A stretch of DNA of 64,000 nt from Pseudomonas protegens (GTDB taxonomy: Bacteria > Pseudomonadota > Gammaproteobacteria > Pseudomonadales > Pseudomonadaceae). A model generated the notes under the pieces. That model made no database searches. It had not been told where the DNA came from and saw only the letters and a list, made by a program, of their open reading frames with translations. A program made the translations under genes and the position numbers. Below are positions 58,364 to 64,000 of this stretch, piece after piece. The stretch covers positions 2,542,001 through 2,606,000 of the forward strand of contig NZ_CP031396.1 in the NCBI RefSeq assembly GCF_003363755.1. The letters run 5' to 3'. Each line of letters opens with the position of its first letter. The stretch's first letter is position 1.

Positions 58364-58810
58364 CTAGGCTGGCACCTCGACCTTGCGCGGCCGGCCGCCC
58401 TTCTTGCCGTTCAGGCGCGCCGCCCGAGCCTTGGCCGCGCTGCTTTGCCGACCGTTGCGGGAGGCGACCAACTGGGTCGCCAGTTTCATCAGCGGCTCGC
58501 TGGCCGACAGCAGCCCGACCATCGACACCTGCAGGTCCAGGGCCTCATGGCACACCGCCGTGGCGGAAAAGCCCAGCTGCAGTTGCTGCAACTGGGTGTC
58601 GCTCAGCGCCGCCAGCTCCGGATAGTTGTCCACAGGCAAATGAATCGAGCTGCCATCGGCAAAGCCCAGGCACAGGCACCCGGCCGCATAGCTCAAGGTA
58701 CTGACTTGCAAACCCGCGTCGTGACGCGCCTCACCACGTTCGACCGCTTGATCCAGCTGCTCCTGGGTCAAGGGCACATCGACGGGCACCGCTGCTTTGA
58801 CGACTTTCAT
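58364..58810 (-). CDS. DUF2442-domain protein
   Basis: A 148-residue protein whose middle (LQVSTLSYAAGCLCLGFADG, HLPVDNYPELAALSD) is the DUF2442 domain. The C-terminus is a basic tail (SSAAKARAARLNGKKGGRPR) that resembles an AT-hook motif (GGRPRK), so DNA binding is possible. ATG at 58810 overlaps the stop of the upstream gene by 4 bases (ATGA). DUF2442 proteins are often paired with DUF4160 proteins in suspected toxin-antitoxin pairs; the partner here is of another type. Function unknown. Confidence 0.78.
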   Translation of the reverse strand: MKVVKAAVPVDVPLTQEQLDQAVERGEARHDAGLQVSTLSYAAGCLCLGFADGSSIHLPVDNYPELAALSDTQLQQLQLGFSATAVCHEALDLQVSMVGLLSASEPLMKLATQLVASRNGRQSSAAKARAARLNGKKGGRPRKVEVPA

Positions 58811-59154
58811 AGTTCGATCTCCACTCCTTGCGCCGCACCCACCAGGGTCAGGCGAGTCAGGTTTCGTTGTTCCTCGTAGTGCGCTGACTCGATCAGGTAC
58901 ACCCTGCAGCCGGCGCTTGAACCTTCCACCACGGCGTTCGCTTGCCAATCCCACAACTGCTGCTCAAGGCACAAGGTGCGCAGCTTGCTCCACCCGATAC
59001 GCCGAGCCAGATGCACCCGTTGCTTCAAGGCCTGGCGCAAGCCTTCAAGGACTGCCAGTGCCGGGCGACGGCCATGGGGGACAACGTCCCAGAGCTCGAC
59101 ACCGTTGTGCCAGAAGCTGAAGCGAAAACGGGCACTCCAACGACCGCCATCCAA
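58807..59154 (-). CDS. Unknown 115-residue protein coupled to the DUF2442 gene
   Basis: A 115-residue soluble-looking protein, MDGGRWSARFRFSFWHNGVE, rich in Arg and aromatics, ending in YEEQRNLTRLTLVGAAQGVE. I recognise no domain. Its stop overlaps the start of the DUF2442 gene, indicating coupled translation. The ribosome site is weak. It faces the aroQ promoter. Confidence 0.62.
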   Translation of the reverse strand: MDGGRWSARFRFSFWHNGVELWDVVPHGRRPALAVLEGLRQALKQRVHLARRIGWSKLRTLCLEQQLWDWQANAVVEGSSAGCRVYLIESAHYEEQRNLTRLTLVGAAQGVEIEL

Positions 59155-59271
59155 GTGAGGTGACCTGCTTGAGGTTAGTCCCGGAGAAGGTCAGGAAGGC
59201 CTCCGGGCAGCCGCAAAGTCGTCAGCATTTATTGCCGGGCAAGGCCTCGCCACGGCCATCGCCCATAACAG

Positions 59272-59288
59272 CGTTCGGTTATCGAACA
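59272..59288. promoter_or_regulatory. PcaR-like operator upstream of aroQ
   Basis: CGTTCGGTTATCGAACA differs at two positions from the perfect palindrome at 63975-63991. On the other strand it reads GTTCGATAACCGAAC, 13 of 15 matches to the PcaR box GTTCGATAATCGCAC known from P. putida pca promoters. About 130 bases before aroQ. Confidence 0.6.
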
Positions 59289-59326
59289 CTTAATCAGCCT
59301 TCCCGGGTTCCGCTCTCGGCCATCAA

Positions 59327-59353
59327 TTGACCAAATTAACCAGTTAGTACAAT
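59327..59353 (+). promoter_or_regulatory. Candidate aroQ promoter with embedded AACCAGTTAGT motif
   Basis: TTGACC (59327-59332) and TACAAT (59348-59353) resemble sigma-70 -35 and -10 boxes; the spacing is 15 bases, short of ideal. The motif AACCAGTTAGTAC (59338-59350) sits between them, so a bound regulator would block polymerase. The same AACCAGTTAGT occurs at 63959-63970. Confidence 0.5.
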
Positions 59354-59415
59354 TTACCTCCCCAGTGCCTCGTACCCGCTCCCGAGGCTGACAATAACAA
59401 CGGAGATCTACCCCC

Positions 59416-59865
59416 ATGCGTCCTATCGTTCTGGTGCTTAACGGCCCGAACCTGAACCTGCTCGGCAGCCGTGAACCTGCCACTTACGGCCACGAAACCC
59501 TGGCCGATGTCTCGGCCTTGTGCGGCCGTGCCGCCGAGGAACTGGGCCTGGCCGTGGAGTTTCGCCAGACCAACCACGAAGGCGAATTGCTCGACTGGAT
59601 CCACGCCGCCCGCGGGCGCTGCGCCGGCATCGTGATCAACCCCGCCGCCTGGACCCACACCTCGGTGGCGATCCGCGATGCGCTGGTGGCCAGTGAACTG
59701 CCGGTGATCGAAGTGCACCTGTCCAACGTCCACGCCCGCGAACCCTTCCGCCATCACTCCTTTGTCTCGGGTATTGCCCTGGCGGTGATGTGCGGCTTTG
59801 GCAGCCACGGCTATCGCCTGGCGCTGGAACACTTCAGCCTGCGGTTCAAGGAGCAAGGTCTATGA
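59416..59865 (+). CDS. aroQ: Type II 3-dehydroquinate dehydratase (catabolic paralogue)
   Basis: Converts 3-dehydroquinate to 3-dehydroshikimate. The 149-residue type II enzyme shows [17 protein letters not shown], the catalytic Tyr region, Arg/Glu in [15 protein letters not shown] and the His in [17 protein letters not shown]. Its position before a quinate/shikimate dehydrogenase and opposite quiC suggests catabolic use rather than aromatic synthesis. It overlaps the next gene by 4 bases. Confidence 0.92.
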   Translation: MRPIVLVLNGPNLNLLGSREPATYGHETLADVSALCGRAAEELGLAVEFRQTNHEGELLDWIHAARGRCAGIVINPAAWTHTSVAIRDALVASELPVIEVHLSNVHAREPFRHHSFVSGIALAVMCGFGSHGYRLALEHFSLRFKEQGL

Positions 59866-60716
59866 CAGGCCATACAGGCGTACTCGCCGGACTGATCGGC
59901 GCCGGCATCCAGGCTTCACGCACCCCGGCCCTGCATGAACACGAAGGCGACGCGCAACGCCTGCGCTACCTGTACCGGCTGATCGATCTGGACCAGCTGG
60001 GGCTCGACAGCAGCGCCCTGCCCGACCTGCTCAGCGCCGCCGAACGGATGAACTTCACCGGCCTGAACATCACCTTTCCCTGCAAGCAGAGCATCTTGCC
60101 GCTACTGGACGAACTGTCCCCGGAAGCTCGCGGCATCGGCGCGGTCAACACCGTGGTCCTCAAGGACGGCAAACGGGTCGGTCACAACACCGACTGCCTG
60201 GGGTTTGCCGAAGGGTTCCGGCGCGGTCTGCAAGGCGTGGCCAGGCGGCACGTGGTGCAGATGGGGGCCGGCGGCGCCGGAGCGGCAGTGGCCCACGCTC
60301 TGCTCAGTGAGGGTGTGGAGCAACTGAGCATTTTCGATGTGGAAAACCAGCGGGCGCAGAGCCTGGCGGACAACCTCAACCAGCATTTCGGCGCCGGTCG
60401 GGCCAAGGCCGGCACCGACCTGCCCAGCACCCTGGCGAGCGCCGACGGCCTGGTGAACACCACGCCCATGGGCATGGCCAAGCTGCCGGGCACGCCGGTG
60501 CCGGTGGAACTGCTGCGGGCGGAGCTGTGGGTCGCCGAGATCGTCTACTTCCCACTGGAAACCGAGCTGCTGCGCAATGCCCGCGCCCTGGGTTGCCGAA
60601 CCCTGGACGGCGGCACCATGGCGGTGTTCCAGGCGGTCAAGGCGTTCGAGCTGTTCAGCGGTCAGAGCGCCGACCCGCAACGCATGCTGGCGCACTTCCA
60701 CAGCATGAATGGCTGA
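59862..60716 (+). CDS. Quinate/shikimate dehydrogenase, NAD-type
   Basis: A 284-residue SDR-like AroE-family enzyme. The substrate motif reads ASRTPALHE (residues 18-26), with Thr where biosynthetic AroE has Ser (SxS), a change found in quinate/shikimate dehydrogenases such as Corynebacterium QsuD. Catalytic Lys is in ITFPCKQ, Asp in NTDCLGF, and the Rossmann motif is GAGGAG. The residues after it (FDVENQR) include an Asp, which favours NAD over NADP. Start is the ATG overlapping the aroQ stop. It would oxidise quinate or shikimate into the ring-opening route. Confidence 0.88.
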   Translation: MTGHTGVLAGLIGAGIQASRTPALHEHEGDAQRLRYLYRLIDLDQLGLDSSALPDLLSAAERMNFTGLNITFPCKQSILPLLDELSPEARGIGAVNTVVLKDGKRVGHNTDCLGFAEGFRRGLQGVARRHVVQMGAGGAGAAVAHALLSEGVEQLSIFDVENQRAQSLADNLNQHFGAGRAKAGTDLPSTLASADGLVNTTPMGMAKLPGTPVPVELLRAELWVAEIVYFPLETELLRNARALGCRTLDGGTMAVFQAVKAFELFSGQSADPQRMLAHFHSMNG

Positions 60717-60723
60717 AATACGC

Positions 60724-60828
60724 CTGTAGCCGCTGCCGCAGGCTGCGACAGGCCCCGCAGGGGCCTCGGCATCCGTCAGGACGCTGGCGAGCCTGCGGCT
60801 CGTTCGCAGCCTTCGGCAGCGGCTACAG
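60724..60828. repeat. REP doublet (CTGTAGCCGCTG type)
   Basis: CTGTAGCCGCTGCCGCAGGC (60724) faces inverted GCAGCCTTCGGCAGCGGCTA (60806). Lies between the convergent dehydrogenase and small membrane gene, at both 3' ends. Confidence 0.85.
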
Positions 60829-60837
60829 GTACTGCGT

Positions 60838-61062
60838 TTACTCGGGCTTGAGCTGCAGGCGCGCGAGCAGGCCGATCAACAGCACGTTGAAGAGAATCAT
60901 CAGCAGACTGCCGAACAGGCCCACTACATTGATCAGCGAGCTCGGCAGCCAGTCGAACACGCTGAAACCGGTCAGGGACAGCAGGCGCTCACCGAACCAG
61001 AACGAGTCAACGACGATCATCAGGATCAGGATGATTTTAAGCGTTGGGACGGGGTTACCCAT
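60838..61062 (-). CDS. Small membrane protein, unknown
   Basis: A 74-residue protein, MGNPVPTLKIILILMIVVDS, with two hydrophobic segments (about 8-28 and 45-68). The ATG has AAGGAAGG nearby. It resembles short YIIP-like or DUF-type membrane peptides but I recognise no family. Tail end of the quiC-tetR minus-strand cluster. Confidence 0.6.
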   Translation of the reverse strand: MGNPVPTLKIILILMIVVDSFWFGERLLSLTGFSVFDWLPSSLINVVGLFGSLLMILFNVLLIGLLARLQLKPE

Positions 61063-61177
61063 GGTGCCTTCCTTGTCGTGGGGGATGATGCGAGAGCCGG
61101 GGTGGCGAGGCGATCTTACGGACGCTTTCGCCAGCAAGCCAGCGCCTGACAAGCCAACCCGGCCCTAAAGCTCCGGG

Positions 61178-61855
61178 TCAGGCCTGCAGGTAGCGCAGCA
61201 CCGATTCGCAGATCATTTCCCGGTGCCGCTGCTTGATGGCTTCGTCCGGCAGGTCGATCTGGAAGATCTCGCCAAAGGTATGACGGTTCGACACCCGATA
61301 GAAACAGAACGAGCTGATCAGCAAATGCACGTCCAGCGGGTCCAGGCCGCTGCGGAACACGCCTTCCTGCGCACCGCGCTCAAGGATCTCGCCCAGGGCA
61401 TGGAGGATGGTGTTGTTCATCGCCTTGATCACGCCGGACTGCTTGACGTACTCGCCCTTGTGGATGTTCTCGATGCTGACGATACGCACGAAATCGACAT
61501 TGCGGTCGTGGTGGTCGAAGGTGAACTCCACCAGCCGGCGAATCGCCTCCCGCGGCGCCAGCTCGGCCAGATGCAGGCGGCTCTCGGTGCTGCGGATATC
61601 GCCGTAGAGTTTTTCCAGGACTTCGACGTACAGCTGCTCCTTGCTGCCGAAGTAGTAATAGATCATGCGCTTGGAGGTATGGATGCGCTCGGCGATCGCA
61701 TCCACCCGCGCACCGGAAAGTCCCTGCTGGACGAACTCGACAATGGCTTCTTGAAGGATGTTCTCGCGGGTTTTTTCCGGGTTGTTCTTGCGACTCTTGC
61801 GCGGTTCGAGAGCAGGCTCATCGGACGCAATCGAGCGTTCACTGGTCATTGTCAT
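61178..61855 (-). CDS. TetR-family regulator of the quinate/shikimate module
   Basis: A 225-residue TetR-type repressor with the N-terminal helix-turn-helix (LSGARVDAIAERIHTSKRMIYYYF, residues about 45-68) and a helical ligand domain. The Ser/Lys-rich N-terminal tail is unlike typical TetR, so the start (61855) is uncertain; an ATG two codons later is also possible. It lies just after quiC on the same strand. It is the best candidate to bind the AACCAGTTAGT motifs. Confidence 0.82.
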   Translation of the reverse strand: MTMTSERSIASDEPALEPRKSRKNNPEKTRENILQEAIVEFVQQGLSGARVDAIAERIHTSKRMIYYYFGSKEQLYVEVLEKLYGDIRSTESRLHLAELAPREAIRRLVEFTFDHHDRNVDFVRIVSIENIHKGEYVKQSGVIKAMNNTILHALGEILERGAQEGVFRSGLDPLDVHLLISSFCFYRVSNRHTFGEIFQIDLPDEAIKQRHREMICESVLRYLQA

Positions 61856-61959
61856 TCTGGGCTCACGGCCATCACTGAACACGCGGGCGATTATGGGCCG
61901 CGTCCAGTCGCGAAAGAAAGCACAGAGGCGGTGGATTACCGCCTCCGGTTACCAATGCG

Positions 61960-63870
61960 CTACAACTTGGCCTGGCGCACCGCGCCACTGCGAGACTTGG
62001 CCATGGCCGCCAGACGCACCGCAACGTTGGCCGCACCATAGCCGGCGTAGCCGTTCTTGCGCTGGATGATCTCGAAGAAGAACCGCCCCTCGAACGGTTC
62101 GGTGTAGACGTGAAACAGCTCGCCGCCCTGGGCATCGCGGTCATACAGGACGTTGTAGTAGGCCAGTTCGCTGAGAAACTCGTCGTCGAAATCAAAACGC
62201 GCCGCCAGGTCGTCGTAGTAATTGAGCGGAATATCCAGCAGCGGCACTCCGGCCTGCTTGGCCCGGCTGACCTCGGCAAAAAGGTCGTCGCAGTCGAAGG
62301 CAATGTGATGCACCCCGCTACCACGATAACTGGACAGCGCGTGGGAGATCGCGGTGTTGCGGTTCTCCGAGATGTTCAGCGGCAAGCGGATCGAGCTGCA
62401 ACGGCTGCGCAGGGCGCGGCTTTTCACCAGGCCATAAGGATCGGGCAGCACCACTTCATCATCGGCCTCGAAATCCAGCAGGCTCTTGTAGAACAGCGCC
62501 CAACTGTCGAGGCTGTCCGCCGGCAGGGCCATGGCCATGTGGTCGATACGCTTGAGGCCGCCCTTGGCCTGCACACCGTCATGCATGTTGAAGTCGGTGT
62601 CGTACAGGTGCTGGCCGCCCTGCTGCGGGTCCACCAGATAGATCAGGCTGCCATCGGGCTCGCGCACCGCCGCCAGTTCCAGCTCGTTGGGGCCTACAAG
62701 CCCGCGATAAGGCTGGCCCTTGTAGGCCACCGCCCGCTCCAGAGCCTTGGCGCTGTCCTTGACCCGGATGGCCGTGGCACACACCGAAGGGCCATGGGCC
62801 TCGAAGAAGCTGTGGGCGAAGGAATAGGGCTCGGAGTTGAGGATCAGGTTGATATCGCCCTGGCGCATCAGGCTCACGTTCTTGGAACGATGCTGTCCGG
62901 CCTTGGCAAAACCCAGGCGTTCCAGCCAGCTCCCCAGCTTGGCGCCCAGGGCATCGTCCACCGCGAACTCAAGGAACTCGGTGCCGCCATAGGCTTCAAC
63001 CGCTGGCGGGGCGAACAGCGTGTCCAGGTTGGCCACCGGCTGCGCCTCCTGCAGCAGGCGCTCGCGGGTCTTCTCCTCCAGGTACAGCAAGGAGCGCAAG
63101 CCGTCGGCGGCATTGGCCCGCGGCGGCGCGGCGCGAAAGCCGTCGTTGAAGATTTCCAGGGACAGCGGCCCGGTGTAGCCGCTCTTGATGATCGGCGCCA
63201 GAAAGCCCGGCAGATCGAACTCGCCCTGGCCCGGAAAACAGCGGAAATGCCGGCTCCACTCCAGTACATCCATGGCCAGGATCGGCGCATCGGCCATCTG
63301 CACGAAGAAGATCTTGTCCCCGGGAATCTCGGCAATCGCCGCCGGGTCGCCCTTGAGCGACAGGGTATGGAAGCTGTCCAGCAACACCCCGAGGTTGGGG
63401 TGATCGGCGCTGCGCACGATGTCCCAGACCTGTTGATAGGTATTCACGTGACGGCCCCAGGCCAGGGCTTCGTAGCCGATGCGCAAGCCGCGCAGCGCGG
63501 CCCGTTCGGCCAACAGGTGCAAATCATCGATGAGAATCTGCCGGTCCCCGAGGCTGTCGGCCTGGGCGTTGCTGCACACCAGCACCAGGTCGGTGCCCAG
63601 CTCCTGCATCAAGTCGAACTTGCGTTCGGCACGTTCCAGGTTGCGCGACAGGCGATCGCGGCGGCAGCCCTCGAAATCCCGGAATGGCTGGAACAGGGTG
63701 ATGGCGATCCCCAGGTCGGCGCACATCTGCCTGATTTCCCGAGGGCTACCGTCGTAATAGAGAAGGTCGTTCTCGAAAATCTCCACCCCATCGAAGCCGG
63801 CGGCGGCGATGGCTTCGAGTTTTTCCGGCAGGGTGCCGCTCAAGGAAACGGTGGCAATGGAACGCTGCAT
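61960..63870 (-). CDS. quiC: Fused 3-dehydroshikimate dehydratase / HPPD-like protein (QuiC)
   Basis: A 636-residue two-domain enzyme. The N-terminal half (about 1-280) is a TIM-barrel of the sugar phosphate isomerase type (MQRSIATVSLSGTLPEKLEA, metal ligands in GYEALAWGRHVN, LLDSFHTL and LEIFNDGF); it converts 3-dehydroshikimate to protocatechuate. The C-terminal half (about 300-636) has VOC-fold repeats like 4-hydroxyphenylpyruvate dioxygenase (FEGRFFFEIIQRKNGYAGYG). Length equals known P. putida QuiC1 (about 635). Divergent promoter region to the edge of the window. Confidence 0.92.
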   Translation of the reverse strand: MQRSIATVSLSGTLPEKLEAIAAAGFDGVEIFENDLLYYDGSPREIRQMCADLGIAITLFQPFRDFEGCRRDRLSRNLERAERKFDLMQELGTDLVLVCSNAQADSLGDRQILIDDLHLLAERAALRGLRIGYEALAWGRHVNTYQQVWDIVRSADHPNLGVLLDSFHTLSLKGDPAAIAEIPGDKIFFVQMADAPILAMDVLEWSRHFRCFPGQGEFDLPGFLAPIIKSGYTGPLSLEIFNDGFRAAPPRANAADGLRSLLYLEEKTRERLLQEAQPVANLDTLFAPPAVEAYGGTEFLEFAVDDALGAKLGSWLERLGFAKAGQHRSKNVSLMRQGDINLILNSEPYSFAHSFFEAHGPSVCATAIRVKDSAKALERAVAYKGQPYRGLVGPNELELAAVREPDGSLIYLVDPQQGGQHLYDTDFNMHDGVQAKGGLKRIDHMAMALPADSLDSWALFYKSLLDFEADDEVVLPDPYGLVKSRALRSRCSSIRLPLNISENRNTAISHALSSYRGSGVHHIAFDCDDLFAEVSRAKQAGVPLLDIPLNYYDDLAARFDFDDEFLSELAYYNVLYDRDAQGGELFHVYTEPFEGRFFFEIIQRKNGYAGYGAANVAVRLAAMAKSRSGAVRQAKL

Positions 63871-64000
63871 GATTGAACTCCCGGGGGATGACGGCCGGTG
63901 GCACCCGAGCCTTTTATTCGATGTTGCGGATTATTCCACAGCATGATTTAAAGTGTACGAACCAGTTAGTTTTGTGTTCGATTATCGAACAAAAAGCCGC
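63871..64000. promoter_or_regulatory. quiC upstream region to window edge
   Basis: Holds the AACCAGTTAGT motif (63960-63970) and a perfect palindrome TGTTCGATTATCGAACA (63975-63991). The palindrome reads GTTCGATAATCGAAC, 14 of 15 matches to the P. putida PcaR box. The quiC promoter should lie around 63930-63970; the next gene is off the window. Confidence 0.65.

Overview
The window is ordinary chromosomal DNA of a high-GC fluorescent Pseudomonas, most like the P. protegens / P. fluorescens group. The evidence is gene order that follows the P. aeruginosa PA4565-PA4616 stretch (proB, obg, rpmA, rplU, ispB, fklB, a Lon-like protease, gdhA, ettA, morA, glyA, a CstA-type transporter, radA, katB-ankB, mscL, fpr), Pseudomonas-type REP palindromes at gene ends, and a complete Has haem-acquisition locus. 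I see no tRNA, rRNA, CRISPR array, prophage or insertion sequence.

Layout. 1-9.4 kb: core genes for proline synthesis, ribosome assembly (obg, rpmA, rplU) and polyprenyl synthesis (ispB), then small conserved proteins, one behind a strong Fur box, plus fklB, a yqhA-type membrane protein and a large unknown lipoprotein. 9.6-19.1 kb: Lon-like protease, secreted or envelope proteins (DUF3015, DUF4105, a lipoprotein), a GreA/B-like factor, gdhA and ettA. 19.4-31.9 kb: the multi-PAS GGDEF-EAL protein MorA, glyA, a dicarboxylate-type carrier, two FCD-family regulators, and a yjiA-yjiX-btsT/cstA group oriented as in E. coli, then a PilZ protein. 32-42 kb: radA, ankB-katB, mscL, a ferredoxin reductase, rlmG and the cyanide-insensitive oxidase cioAB with a tiny DUF2474 partner. 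42.5-48.2 kb: MFS exporter, a HigBA toxin-antitoxin pair with a perfect operator palindrome, a DJ-1-like protein without its cysteine, a small secreted protein, a purine permease and trmA.

48.4-58.3 kb (minus strand): hasI-hasS-hasR-hasA-hasD-hasE-hasF. An ECF sigma factor and FecR-type regulator control a TonB-dependent haemophore receptor; HasA is the haemophore and HasDEF its type I exporter. Fur-like boxes precede hasI and hasR, and a hairpin separates hasA from hasDEF.

59.3-64 kb: a quinate/shikimate catabolic module. aroQ and a quinate/shikimate dehydrogenase (+) face a TetR regulator and the fused 3-dehydroshikimate dehydratase quiC (-); together they convert quinate/shikimate to protocatechuate. 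The two promoters share a PcaR-like palindrome and a second motif, AACCAGTTAGT, suggesting dual control by product-pathway and local regulators. This, with the unknown overlapping pair at 58.4-59.2 kb, is the least described part of the window.
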